Shown here: piece by piece, positions 8,707-17,441 of the stretch
Numbering within the stretch: the stretch's first letter is position 1
Layout: the number at the start of each line of letters is the position of its first letter
Source of the DNA: Nitrospira sp. CG24C
GTDB taxonomy: Bacteria; Nitrospirota; Nitrospiria; Nitrospirales; Nitrospiraceae
Length of the DNA: 64,000 bases
Direction of reading: 5' to 3'
Assembly (NCBI GenBank): GCA_002869885.2
Contig: NEWR02000009.1
Location: 584,136-648,135, forward strand
The notes under the pieces: generated by a model
Seen by the model: only the letters and a program-made list of their open reading frames with translations
Told to the model about the DNA's origin: nothing
The model's database searches: none
Program-made: the position numbers and the translations under genes

Positions 8707-8890
8707 GATGGAGCCTGATGATCTTCTGTGCTCGCGAACGCGCGGCCTCAGAAGGGTCGGAGGGGAGTGGCCAGGTGCCCTTCTTGCTCGCAGAACGCGC
8801 ACGATGAAACTGTGCTCGTCCGATGCGCGCAGTGGAAGATCAATCAGCCCCCATCCCTGAGAAAGAACGACGCAATTGGAAGTGAGAATG
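8707..8890 (+). repeat. Mosaic paired-arm repeat, copy A
   Basis: Arm 8707-8726 (GATGGAGCCTGATGATCTTC) pairs with 8835-8855 (GAAGATCAATCAGCC then CCCATC). Between them are a CTGTGCTCGCG..GCGGCCTCAGAAGG module and a CTCGCAGAACGCGCACGATG..GATGCGCGCAGT module. The same arms and first module recur inverted at 44560-44736; the second module recurs at 46809-46857 with different arms. A degenerate AACGA..TTGGAAG tail follows. Confidence 0.8.
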
Positions 8891-8928
8891 GTAAGGAAAA
8901 ATGGAAATGAGGCCTGACTGGGCTCAAC

Positions 8929-9451
8929 CGCTCCCTTGCCTCCGGAGCGACCCTTCCGGGCTTCGTTGAGTGGAAGCCTTCTGGAATTCCTTCAGCCGCG
9001 GTCATGCGACCGCGGTACTTCAGTCAGTTCCAGCTTTCCCTCTCACCTCAGCCTCGGTGGGTCCCCGCTTCTCCGGAAAAGTCCGCTCTGAGCCCAGGCA
9101 GGCCCCTGGAAAACTAGAATGTCCCCGTTTCCTCAGCGCATTTCGCAAAGCTTTAGACCTGAAAGCTGGCTTCCCTGGTGCCGAGGACGCGCGTTCTCGA
9201 CTTGCCAAGCTCGAACAAATACGATGATCACCAGCTAGACGCAAGAGTTGAGTTGTGCAGTGAATTGTGCGGAGATTCTGCGTGACCCTACTCTGGGTGT
9301 GCTAAGGCTCAGAGCGGACGTTGCCGGAGAAGCGGGGACCCAGCGAGACTTTGCCCGGGAGGAAAGCGGAAACTGACTGAGTCCGCGAAGGAATTTCCGA
9401 AGGTTTCCGCCCGGCAGGGTCCGCTGGGTCGCTTCGGGAGGCACGGGAGCG
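8929..9451. repeat. Large imperfect inverted repeat
   Basis: The left arm (8929-9094) and right arm (9306-9451) are inverted copies. The best-conserved part is 36 bases (9059-9094 against 9306-9341, GGGTCCCCGCTTCTCCGG...) with two mismatches. The left arm carries an extra perfect 8-bp hairpin (8996-9015, CCGCGGTC/GACCGCGG). The roughly 210-base centre has no convincing gene. With copy A it fills the 900-base gap between the barrel gene and ychF; no other feature is seen there. Confidence 0.8.
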
Positions 9452-9519
9452 AAGGGCCTTGGCACACCCACGATCTGACTCATGCCATGCAAAAGAGGCG
9501 GGAGACAATGCGAGCGTAG

Positions 9520-10611
9520 TTAGACATTAAACCTAAAATACACGATGTCGGCTTCTTTGATGATGTAATCCTTGCCTTCAAGCCGGAACAACCCCTTCTC
9601 CTTCACCTTTGCCTCCGACCCGCAAGCCAGCAGATCGTCGTAGTGATAGACCTCGGCGCGGATGAAGCCGCGCTCCATGTCTGAGTGAATCTTGCCCGCA
9701 GCTTGCGGCGCCTTCATGTTCTTTGGAATAGGCCAGGCCCGAGATTCGATTTCACCGGCGGTGAAGAAGGTCACGATGTTCAGCAACGTGTAGGCTTCGC
9801 GGGTCAACCGTACAAGGCCCGATTCCGTGAGGCCCATTTCTTTCAAGAAGTCGATTCGTTCGGATTCTGGCAGCGTGGAGAGTTCGGCTTCGAGCTGGCC
9901 GCAGATTGTGACGACGCGTGCGCCACGTTTATCGGCGAACTCGCGAACCGCCTTCACCATTGCCTCATCGGCGCTGGCCTGCTCCGACACATTCGCCACG
10001 AAGAGCACCGGCTTTGCCGCCAACAACTGACATTCATCGAGCACCAGGCGTTCTTCGGGGGTATAGGTCAGGTTGCCCAGCCATTCGCCCTTGTCGAGCA
10101 ATCCGATCAGTTTGTCGATGAAGGCCATCTCAAAGGCGGCCTTCTTATCGCCTGCTCGAACTTTCTTTTCCGTCTTTTGCTTCCGCCGGTCGAGCGTGTC
10201 GAGATCGGCCAACAGCAACTCGGTTTCAATGATACCGATGTCACGGAGAGGGTTCACCGCTCCGCTGACGTGCACGACATCCGTACCTTGAAAACAGCGG
10301 ACGACGTGGAGGAGCGCATCGACTTCGCGGATATGTCCGAGAAACTGATTGCCGAGGCCTTCTCCCTTGCTTGCCCCTTCGACCAGGCCGGCGATGTCGC
10401 GGACCTCCAGCGTACTATAGGTCGTCTTCTTCGACTTAAAGAGGTCGGTCAGGACGATAAGGCGCGGATCCGGCACCGGGGCGATGCCGGTATTGGGATC
10501 GACGGTCGCGAAGGGATAGTTGGCCGCCAAGGCGCCACTACCAGTAAGCGCGTTGAAGACGGTGGTCTTCCCCACGTTCGGGAGTCCGATCATGCCGCAA
10601 CAGAGACCCAT
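9520..10611 (-). CDS. ychF: Ribosome-binding ATPase YchF
   Basis: Obg-family P-loop protein that hydrolyses ATP and binds ribosomes. The 363 residues begin MGLCCGMIGLPNVGKTT (G1), continue with DIAGLVEGASKGEG and a coiled helical insertion, and end in a TGS domain (AGEIESRAWPI...EADIVYFRFNV). The full length matches the family. It follows pth, a common bacterial pairing. Confidence 0.96.
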   Translation of the reverse strand: MGLCCGMIGLPNVGKTTVFNALTGSGALAANYPFATVDPNTGIAPVPDPRLIVLTDLFKSKKTTYSTLEVRDIAGLVEGASKGEGLGNQFLGHIREVDALLHVVRCFQGTDVVHVSGAVNPLRDIGIIETELLLADLDTLDRRKQKTEKKVRAGDKKAAFEMAFIDKLIGLLDKGEWLGNLTYTPEERLVLDECQLLAAKPVLFVANVSEQASADEAMVKAVREFADKRGARVVTICGQLEAELSTLPESERIDFLKEMGLTESGLVRLTREAYTLLNIVTFFTAGEIESRAWPIPKNMKAPQAAGKIHSDMERGFIRAEVYHYDDLLACGSEAKVKEKGLFRLEGKDYIIKEADIVYFRFNV

Positions 10612-10617
10612 AGCCTT

Positions 10618-10696
10618 AACTCAGTTCTGAGTTATGAGTGCTGAGTTCTGAGTTATTGTGCTGCCGCCTGAAAACTCAGAACTCTCAACTCAGAAC
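10618..10696. repeat. ACTCAGAACT-type inverted repeat
   Basis: Reiterated TTCTGAGTT and AACTCAGAACT tracts form inverted arms in the gap between pth and ychF, running into the pth 3' end. A related tract occurs at 63676-63734. Confidence 0.7.
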
Positions 10697-11281
10697 TCAC
10701 AACTCGTTGTTTTCCTCACGTTCCCGCACATTAAACTCATTCATCGCCACCGCTAACCCTCGATGGATCAAACATTCCAACGCATCGACGGCACGGTCTA
10801 GGCAGGGGTTCAATACTTCAAGCTCGGCGCTCGTAAACGCCTCCAACACATAGTCTGCTGAATCCTGACGCGGTGCCGGACGACCGATTCCGATCTTGAC
10901 CCGCACAAACTGGGGCGTCCCGATCGCGTCGATGACCGACTTAATCCCGTTATGCCCCCCATGCCCACCAGCTTGCTTGATCCGTAGACGCCCCAGATCG
11001 AGGTCGAGATCGTCATGGACGAGGATCAGATCGTCGGCGGTTAGTGAGTATTCTCGCAGGAGGCCTTTGAGCGGAGGGCCGGTGATGTTTATCCAATCCA
11101 GGGTACCGGCGAGCTCAAGGAGTTCCGACCCAAGCCGTCCCGATCCACGATGCGCCATGCCGCGCTTGGCAAGACGGACTGACCATCGAGCGGCAGCCCG
11201 CTCGATGACCCACATGCCGGCGTTGTGGCGGGTTGGGGCATAGGCAGCACCCGGGTTGCCCAGCCCAACGATGAGATGCAC
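10697..11281 (-). CDS. pth: Peptidyl-tRNA hydrolase
   Basis: Cleaves peptidyl-tRNA released by stalled ribosomes. The 194-residue protein has GLGNPG, catalytic His19 in TRHNAG, VHDDLDLDLG and GGHNGIKS. The start is a GTG two bases beyond the rplY stop, without a strong ribosome site, suggesting coupling to rplY. Its 3' end runs into the palindromic repeat at 10618-10696. Confidence 0.95.
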   Translation of the reverse strand: MHLIVGLGNPGAAYAPTRHNAGMWVIERAAARWSVRLAKRGMAHRGSGRLGSELLELAGTLDWINITGPPLKGLLREYSLTADDLILVHDDLDLDLGRLRIKQAGGHGGHNGIKSVIDAIGTPQFVRVKIGIGRPAPRQDSADYVLEAFTSAELEVLNPCLDRAVDALECLIHRGLAVAMNEFNVREREENNEL

Positions 11282-11283
11282 CG

Positions 11284-12069
11284 TTACTTCTTCTTTTCGG
11301 ATTCTTTCTTCTCAGCCTTTGGCGCTGCAGCGCCCTTCTTGTCGCCACCTTTGGCATCAGGAGCGGCAGCCGCCGCACCAGCCTTCGCCGGTTCACCACC
11401 CTCAGCGCCTTCACCTGCCACCTTACCCTTCGCAACCACCTCAGGCTCTTTCCCAGCCTCCGGTGCGGCTGCGCCGCTCGCCAGGAGCGATTCAAGCTTG
11501 GCTTCTGTCATCGGCGCCGCAACACTCACGACCATCTGCTCAGGATCGTCGAGATAGCGGACCCCTTCACGCGCGGCCAAGTCTTTCAGATGGAGACCTT
11601 GCGCAATGGCAAGCCCTGAGGCATCGACCTCGATGAAGTCCGGCAACGCAGCCGGCAGACACTCGATATGCAACTCACGCATATTGTGGTGAAGGATACC
11701 GCCTTCTTTAACGCCGGCCGGCACTCCCCCGGTCAAATGCAGGGGCACCTTCACGCGAATCGGCTTGTCCATCGAGATTTCAAACAGATCCGCATGCAGG
11801 ATGTTCCCCTCGACCGGATCGACCTGGAAATCGCGCAACAGCGCAGTGCGGTTCGGTTTAGACTTCGCGCCGGTGAGGGTAAGCGATACGAGCGCGGCCC
11901 CTCCCGCCTGTGCCTTCAAAATCTTGACCAGGCTATCGGGTTCAATCGTCAAGAGCAGGCATTCGCCCTGCCCGTACAACACGCCAGGAACCTTGCCCTC
12001 CCGTCGAAGCTGGCGGGCCGCGCCCTTTCCCGTCTTCTCTCTCACTGCGACTGCTAAATCAAACCTCAT
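11284..12069 (-). CDS. rplY: 50S ribosomal protein L25 (Ctc form)
   Basis: 5S-rRNA-binding L25 with an N-terminal L25 domain (GKGAARQLRREGKVPGVLYG) and the C-terminal TL5/Ctc beta domain (VPLHLTGGVPAGVKEGG). About 60 residues of low-complexity Ala/Gly/Lys/Glu end in ESEKKK, longer than in most L25. GGAGG six bases before the ATG confirms the start. It lies in the usual prs-rplY-pth order. Confidence 0.95.
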   Translation of the reverse strand: MRFDLAVAVREKTGKGAARQLRREGKVPGVLYGQGECLLLTIEPDSLVKILKAQAGGAALVSLTLTGAKSKPNRTALLRDFQVDPVEGNILHADLFEISMDKPIRVKVPLHLTGGVPAGVKEGGILHHNMRELHIECLPAALPDFIEVDASGLAIAQGLHLKDLAAREGVRYLDDPEQMVVSVAAPMTEAKLESLLASGAAAPEAGKEPEVVAKGKVAGEGAEGGEPAKAGAAAAAPDAKGGDKKGAAAPKAEKKESEKKK

Positions 12070-12114
12070 GATAGTCCTCCGTCTTTTTCTCGCCGATCTC
12101 TAGATATGTTCAAT

Positions 12115-13056
12115 TTAGGCAAACAATGAACTCACTGACTCGTCTTCATGGATTCGCCTGATCGCCTCGCCTAACAGTGGCGCGACCGACAATTGATGTA
12201 ACTTCGGGCAGCTCTGTTCTTTGCCCCGTAACGGAATCGTGTTGGTCACGATCACTTGCTTCAAGCAGGATTGCTGGATCTGGGTCAACGCCGGCCCGGT
12301 GAGTACTGCGTGGGTACAAGCGGTCCACACTTCCCGAGCTCCGCGATCCATACAGGCCTGAGCCCCCTTCACGATGGTGCCCGCCGTGTCGATCATGTCG
12401 TCCAGCAAGAGCGCACTCTTGCCGACGACGTCGCCGATGATATTCATGATATGCGTCTGATTTGGCCCATCACGCCGTTTGTCGATAATCGCCAAACTGG
12501 CGCCAAGCCGCTTCGCAAAGGCGCGCGCCCGCTCGACTCCACCCGCATCCGGCGAGACGACCACCAAGTCGTTCAACTTCAGCTTCGTAATGTAATCCAA
12601 GAGTACGGGGAGCGCGTAGAGATGGTCCACCGGCACATTGAAGAACCCCTGGATCTGCCCCGCATGGAGGTCCATGGTCAGCACCCGATCGGTACCGGCG
12701 GTGCTAATGAGATCGGCCACGAGCTTAGCTGAAATCGGCACACGCGGCTGATCTTTGCGATCTTGGCGGGCATAGCCGAAATAGGGGATGACCGCGGTAA
12801 TACGATTCGCAGAAGATCGCTTGAGCGCATCAATAATAATCAACAACTCCATCAGGGAATCGTTGACGGGCTGGCAGCTCGACTGCACGACATATACATC
12901 GCCGCCACGAACGTTCTCCTCAATCTTGACGCGAATTTCTCCATCACTGAATGACGACACCGTGGCGGCACCGAGCTTTGTCCCAAGGTAGGAACAAATC
13001 TCATGGGCCAGTGCCGGATTCGAATTGCCGGAGAATATCTTTAGCTCCCTGCTCAT
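12115..13056 (-). CDS. prs: Ribose-phosphate pyrophosphokinase
   Basis: Makes PRPP from ribose 5-phosphate and ATP for nucleotide, His and Trp synthesis. The 313 residues carry [37 protein letters not shown], the [11 protein letters not shown] loop and the PRPP-binding site [16 protein letters not shown] lies four bases before the ATG, and a good promoter stands at 13206-13235. Confidence 0.96.
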   Translation of the reverse strand: MSRELKIFSGNSNPALAHEICSYLGTKLGAATVSSFSDGEIRVKIEENVRGGDVYVVQSSCQPVNDSLMELLIIIDALKRSSANRITAVIPYFGYARQDRKDQPRVPISAKLVADLISTAGTDRVLTMDLHAGQIQGFFNVPVDHLYALPVLLDYITKLKLNDLVVVSPDAGGVERARAFAKRLGASLAIIDKRRDGPNQTHIMNIIGDVVGKSALLLDDMIDTAGTIVKGAQACMDRGAREVWTACTHAVLTGPALTQIQQSCLKQVIVTNTIPLRGKEQSCPKLHQLSVAPLLGEAIRRIHEDESVSSLFA

Positions 13057-13205
13057 CGATTCCTCAGAGGGTTCATATCTGCAACTGCGTCACGGTCTGA
13101 TTACGTATTATATGGTTCGTCTCGACGGCGGGCGTCGGTGGGCATGATCGTAGCCCGCCTACTTCATTCGCTGCGCGCTGTTGAGGAAGCCAACTAAGGG
13201 GTTAG

Positions 13206-13235
13206 AATTTAGCGGAATGCACGGGGAGTTGTCAA
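13206..13235 (-). promoter_or_regulatory. Putative promoter of prs-rplY-pth-ychF
   Basis: Minus-strand TTGACA (13230-13235) and TAAATT (13206-13211) are 18 bases apart, about 150 bases before the prs ATG. A GC-rich hairpin (GGCGGGC..GCCCGCC, near 13129-13159) lies in the leader. Confidence 0.6.
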
Positions 13236-13253
13236 CCGAGCCACGAAGACAGT

Positions 13254-14195
13254 TTATCGTGGTCGTTCATCTCGCCAGCCGAGCGGGCCTGAGCAGGTGG
13301 AAACGACAAACGCTGTCATCGAGCTCTCATTTGCGAACTGGGCCTGGGCCTGGCGCGCGCGCGCTTCGTTCGTGAAGATCCCAAACACCGTCGCCCCGCT
13401 TCCGGACAGCAGCGCGATCTCAGCCCCATAATTCTGCAGATTCTGTTTAATTTCTCGAAGCTTCTCATGTGCGGCAAAGACCGGCGCCTCAAAATCATTC
13501 TCTGCTGCCGCAATCAATTGGTCCCAGCTCACTTGCGATTGCCGATCGAGGTTCTGCTGAACCGGCGAGAGCGGCGTCACGGCAAGCCTGGTGGCAGCCA
13601 ATTCTTGATAGGCCCACTTGGTATTGACCCCGAACCCCGGGTTGACGAGCACGACCCAGCGCCCCCCTTCAACGACGACCGGACGAACTGATTCTCCCCG
13701 ACCCGCCACAAACGCTGATGGAGCAAAGAGAAAAAATGGCACATCGCTGCCCAACGATTGCCCCGCATCGGCCATCTGCGTCGGAGACCACTCCAACCGT
13801 AATAAACGATTCAACCCTATGATGGTGGCTGCGGCATCGCTACTCCCACCGCCAAGTCCGGCTCCCATCGGAATGCGCTTACGCAGCTCAATGTCGAGCC
13901 CAATCGATTGCTGAGATCGTGCCAACACCTCGGCTGCGGCGCGATAGACAAGGTTACTCCGGTCTGCCGCCAGCTGCGTTGCGTCACATCTCAGCTCTAT
14001 CTCCGTTCGATCAGAACGCAAACGGATCTGCACCTCGTCTTCGAGGGCAACCGTCTGCATGATCGACCAGAGATTGTGGAACCCGTCGGGGCGACGGTCG
14101 AGGATACGCAGGACCACGTTGATTTTGGCAGGAGCGAAGACGGTGATCTCGGACGGGCTCGACTGCGGATTAATCACGGCCTCCCTTGATGGCAT
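13254..14195 (-). CDS. ispE: 4-diphosphocytidyl-2-C-methyl-D-erythritol kinase
   Basis: GHMP kinase of the MEP isoprenoid pathway. Motif 1 is APAKINVVLRI, the ATP loop is PMGAGLGGGSSDAA, and the third motif is LLSGSGATVFGIF; length 313. The first 26 bases overlap the end of the upstream response-regulator gene. ispE-prs adjacency is typical of many bacteria. Confidence 0.95.
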   Translation of the reverse strand: MPSREAVINPQSSPSEITVFAPAKINVVLRILDRRPDGFHNLWSIMQTVALEDEVQIRLRSDRTEIELRCDATQLAADRSNLVYRAAAEVLARSQQSIGLDIELRKRIPMGAGLGGGSSDAAATIIGLNRLLRLEWSPTQMADAGQSLGSDVPFFLFAPSAFVAGRGESVRPVVVEGGRWVVLVNPGFGVNTKWAYQELAATRLAVTPLSPVQQNLDRQSQVSWDQLIAAAENDFEAPVFAAHEKLREIKQNLQNYGAEIALLSGSGATVFGIFTNEARARQAQAQFANESSMTAFVVSTCSGPLGWRDERPR

Positions 14196-15552
14196 ACTTC
14201 TCTAGCCGATAGCGAAAGGATCGTGTGTTGAGCTTGAGAAGCCGTGCAGCCTTTTTCTTTACCCACATGGCCCGTTCGAGCGCTTTCAAGAGCAGGTCTT
14301 TTTCAATGCCGTTGATCAGTCCTTCCAAGTCCAGCCCCTCTTCGGGCAAATCAGTGGGCACTCCCTGCTGCTGAGGAATCACAACCCGATGAAGCCAACC
14401 GCGAATATCCTGATCCGAGACAGACCCACCGGCGGAAAAGGTGACCACGCGCTCGATCAAGTTCTCAAGCTCGCGTACGTTGCCGCGCCATTCATGACCC
14501 AGCAACACGTGCATCGCCTCCGATGTCAAGACGGGAACCGGCTTGCCGCTTTCCTGTGAAAACTTATCGAGAAAATGTTTGACCAGAAGCGGAATGTCTC
14601 CCGTTCGAAGCCGCAACGGTGGAAGCCGAATCGGAATTACGTCTAAGCGGTAGTACAAATCTTCGCGAAATGAGCCGTCGGCCACAGCTTTTTCAAGATC
14701 CTTATTGGTTGCGGCTACGATGCGCACATCGACCTTGACATCCTGATTGCCACCCACACGCCGAAACTCCCGTTCTTGAATGACGCGTAACAGCTTGACT
14801 TGAATTGTCGGGGTTGTATCGCCGATTTCATCCAAGAAGATTGTCCCGCCATTGGCGACTTCGAACAACCCGGCTTTATTGGCCATCGCACCGGTAAAGG
14901 ACCCCTTCATGTGCCCGAAAAGCTCGCTTTCGAGCAACGTCTCCGGCACGGCGCTGCAATTCACCGCAACAAACGGCATTGAGCTCCGGGCACTATTATA
15001 GTGAATCGCGCGCGCCACCAACTCTTTTCCCGTTCCGCTTTCTCCACAAATCAGCACATTGCTCTTCGCGTCTGCGACTTTACGCACCACATCAAACACC
15101 TTCTGCATGCTTTCGCTCTGGCCGACGAGCTGCGCAAACGACGACTGGCTCGCCATTTCACGTTTTAATAGAATATTCTCCGTCGAGAGTCGCCGTTTCT
15201 CCAAGGCGTTGCGGATGATCAGCTGCACTTCATCGACCTGGAACGGCTTGGTCAGGTAATCGTATGCGCCCTGCTTCATCGCATCAACCGCCGAATCCGC
15301 GGTCGCAAACGCCGTAATGACGAGGACCACGGTTTCAGGAGAAGAAGACTTCACCGCCTTCAGGACCGCCATGCCGTCGGCTTTCGGCATCCGGAGGTCC
15401 GTGATGACGAGATCGAAGATTTCCTTGCCTATGAAACCGATGGCCTCTTCGCCATCCGACGCTTCAGTTACAATATAGCCTGCACGCTTGAGCATGATGC
15501 TCAAGACTTCGCGCAACCCCCGCTCGTCATCGACAACTAGAATTTTTTCCAC
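14170..15552 (-). CDS. Sigma-54-dependent response regulator (PilR/NtrC type)
   Basis: 460 residues: receiver domain with phospho-acceptor Asp52 (VITDLRMPKADG), AAA+ domain with Walker A GESGTGKE and Walker B GTIFLDEIGD, and a C-terminal Fis-type helix-turn-helix (MWVKKKAARLLKLNTRSFRYRL). The sigma-54 contact loop reads GSFTGA instead of the canonical GAFTGA. The start is a GTG. It overlaps the kinase gene by 16 bases and lies near pilC, so control of type IV pili is plausible but inferred. Confidence 0.92.
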   Translation of the reverse strand: MEKILVVDDERGLREVLSIMLKRAGYIVTEASDGEEAIGFIGKEIFDLVITDLRMPKADGMAVLKAVKSSSPETVVLVITAFATADSAVDAMKQGAYDYLTKPFQVDEVQLIIRNALEKRRLSTENILLKREMASQSSFAQLVGQSESMQKVFDVVRKVADAKSNVLICGESGTGKELVARAIHYNSARSSMPFVAVNCSAVPETLLESELFGHMKGSFTGAMANKAGLFEVANGGTIFLDEIGDTTPTIQVKLLRVIQEREFRRVGGNQDVKVDVRIVAATNKDLEKAVADGSFREDLYYRLDVIPIRLPPLRLRTGDIPLLVKHFLDKFSQESGKPVPVLTSEAMHVLLGHEWRGNVRELENLIERVVTFSAGGSVSDQDIRGWLHRVVIPQQQGVPTDLPEEGLDLEGLINGIEKDLLLKALERAMWVKKKAARLLKLNTRSFRYRLEKYAIKGGRD

Positions 15553-17234
15553 GGTGTCCGTCCCTCATGCCATAACCGCACCCCGGCATCCCCGGAACGC
15601 GGCATACATACCACAAAACGCGAGCCTTGACGCTCCTGACTCTCGACCTTAATCCACCCCCCGTGCAGATCGACGATGCGATGCACGGCTGCGAGGCCCA
15701 ATCCTGACCCTTCTTTCTTCGTCGTGAAAAACGGAAGAAATATCTTGTCGAGGTTCTGTTTCGGAATCCCTTCCCCGGTGTCTTGAAACGCAATTTCGAT
15801 GACGTCGCCCTTCCGACTGCCGGCATCGACATGGCGGCAGCTCGTCGAGATCGTCAACTGTCCTCCATCCGGCATCGCTTCAAACGCATTCGTTGCCATA
15901 TTCCAGAACACTTGCCGGAGCTGATCTTGATCGACCAGGGCCGTGAGATTCCCGGTTGCCAGGGACGTGACAATCTTGATCTTGGAACGTGTGCGCGCTT
16001 CATGTTGAACGAGATCGAGCGTCTCGGCAAGTACTTTGTTGAGATCATGCTCCGCAAGATTGAGCGCCGGCGGGCGCGCATACTGGAGAAATTCAGTAAT
16101 GATGTTGTCGAGCCTGGTGGCCTCTCGAATCGCAATGTCCATTAGCCGGCGATTTGTTTCATCCTCCATCGCATCTTTTCGAAGCATTTGCATCGCGCCG
16201 GCCAACGCGCCGAGCGGGTTGCGGATCTCATGGGCCATCCCGGCAGACATTTCACCCAAGTTCGCCAGCCAATCCTTGCGCCGCATCTCCTCTTCGAGAT
16301 CCCGAACTTGCGTCAGATCTTTGAACACTCCGACCAAGCCTGTCTGCATCCCCTGTTCGTGCAATGGGGATAGGGTCATACCGAGAATCAGCCGATTACC
16401 GTCAGCACGCTTACATTCCACCTCGAATCGCTTCGTCGTTGACACGGCGCCACCGAGTGGCTCGTCTGATTCCTGGTTAGGGTGCCAGTTGAAGACTTCA
16501 CGCCAGGGGCGCCCGGCCACATGACCGATCGCATACCCGGTCGCTTCCTGTGCCGCCGGGTTGAACGAGGTGATGCACCCCAAGGCATCTGCCGTAAATA
16601 CACCGCTGCTGATGCTGTGAACGATATTCTCGTGAAAGACCCGAAGCCGAGTCAGCCCCTGCTCCTTCTCACGCAATGATTGATCGGCATGCTGAAGCTG
16701 TTCCGCTAAAGTACCGCCCAATATCCCGACGACAAGAATGGCGAGGGCATAGACACCAAACGATTGAAACGTTTCAGGCACAGTCAGTCGGCTCGGCGGC
16801 ATCCACCCCCACCCCTCAACAAGTCCATATAGTTGAACGTTCGTTATGAGCCCAAACAGGATAATGCAGAAACAGGCGGTAAGAAGCCCCACCCGCCGAC
16901 GGGGCACGAGACTGGCCACCGCCACCGTCATGATATACAGTACCGCGAAGGGACTCTCGATTCCCCCAGTCCGAATAACCAGCACTGTTTCGAGGAGGAA
17001 GTCGATCCCTACCTGAGCCCCAAAAAGTATCGCGAGGGCTGTCTGGGAAGTAAGCGTACGAAGCAGAATGGCGGAAGGAATCGTCAGGATGTACGTAACA
17101 ACGATCAGGGTATAGAACGTCTCGACCCGCCCGACCTTCCCGATTTGAAACGCGAGCGACAGCCCCAACATCAGGGTCACGAAGGCCACCCGCAGCCCCA
17201 TGATCCAATAGAGTCGTGTGCGCAAATTATTCAT
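15537..17234 (-). CDS. Membrane sensor histidine kinase (PilS type)
   Basis: 565 residues: about six hydrophobic segments in the first 180, a short coiled linker, a PAS domain (about 205-310), then HisKA with the H-box MAHEIRNPLGAL and HATPase_c with NMATNAFEAMP, DTGEGIP and GSGLGLA. The topology and neighbours match PilS/AtoS-like kinases that pair with NtrC-type regulators. The partner is the overlapping gene downstream. Confidence 0.92.
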   Translation of the reverse strand: MNNLRTRLYWIMGLRVAFVTLMLGLSLAFQIGKVGRVETFYTLIVVTYILTIPSAILLRTLTSQTALAILFGAQVGIDFLLETVLVIRTGGIESPFAVLYIMTVAVASLVPRRRVGLLTACFCIILFGLITNVQLYGLVEGWGWMPPSRLTVPETFQSFGVYALAILVVGILGGTLAEQLQHADQSLREKEQGLTRLRVFHENIVHSISSGVFTADALGCITSFNPAAQEATGYAIGHVAGRPWREVFNWHPNQESDEPLGGAVSTTKRFEVECKRADGNRLILGMTLSPLHEQGMQTGLVGVFKDLTQVRDLEEEMRRKDWLANLGEMSAGMAHEIRNPLGALAGAMQMLRKDAMEDETNRRLMDIAIREATRLDNIITEFLQYARPPALNLAEHDLNKVLAETLDLVQHEARTRSKIKIVTSLATGNLTALVDQDQLRQVFWNMATNAFEAMPDGGQLTISTSCRHVDAGSRKGDVIEIAFQDTGEGIPKQNLDKIFLPFFTTKKEGSGLGLAAVHRIVDLHGGWIKVESQERQGSRFVVCMPRSGDAGVRLWHEGRTPWKKF

Positions 17235-17379
17235 GAATGGAAGACCACCGGGCGAGAAGAAGGTCAGCAGGGCAGGAAGAGATATGTGCCTCTTTCATTC
17301 TCCTCGGACTTGGTGCCAGGAACAGGGTCGATGCGCATCTAACGAGGCACCGGGTGATTTGGCCAGAAAAAGGTTTGAA

Positions 17380-17422
17380 TTCTGTCACGGAGTTGGGCCT
17401 AGCGCCCAACTCCGTGACAGAA
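17380..17422 (-). terminator. Perfect 19-bp hairpin downstream of pilC
   Basis: The arm at 17380-17398 (TTCTGTCACGGAGTTGGGC) is exactly complementary to 17404-17422, with a 5-base loop. On the minus strand it follows the pilC stop by about 20 bases and is followed by CCTTTTTC, consistent with an intrinsic terminator. The arms are far longer than a terminator needs, so protein binding is also possible. Confidence 0.7.
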
Positions 17423-17441
17423 AAGGACTGAACGCCCTCTC

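Noticed and set aside
8970-9227. Frame with VGPRFSGKVRSEP inside the large inverted repeat
   Set aside because: The same peptide arises from the opposite arm at 9302-9508, showing it is repeat DNA.
13057-13205. Possible tRNA in the prs-ispE gap
   Set aside because: A GC hairpin is present but no cloverleaf or T-loop consensus could be found.
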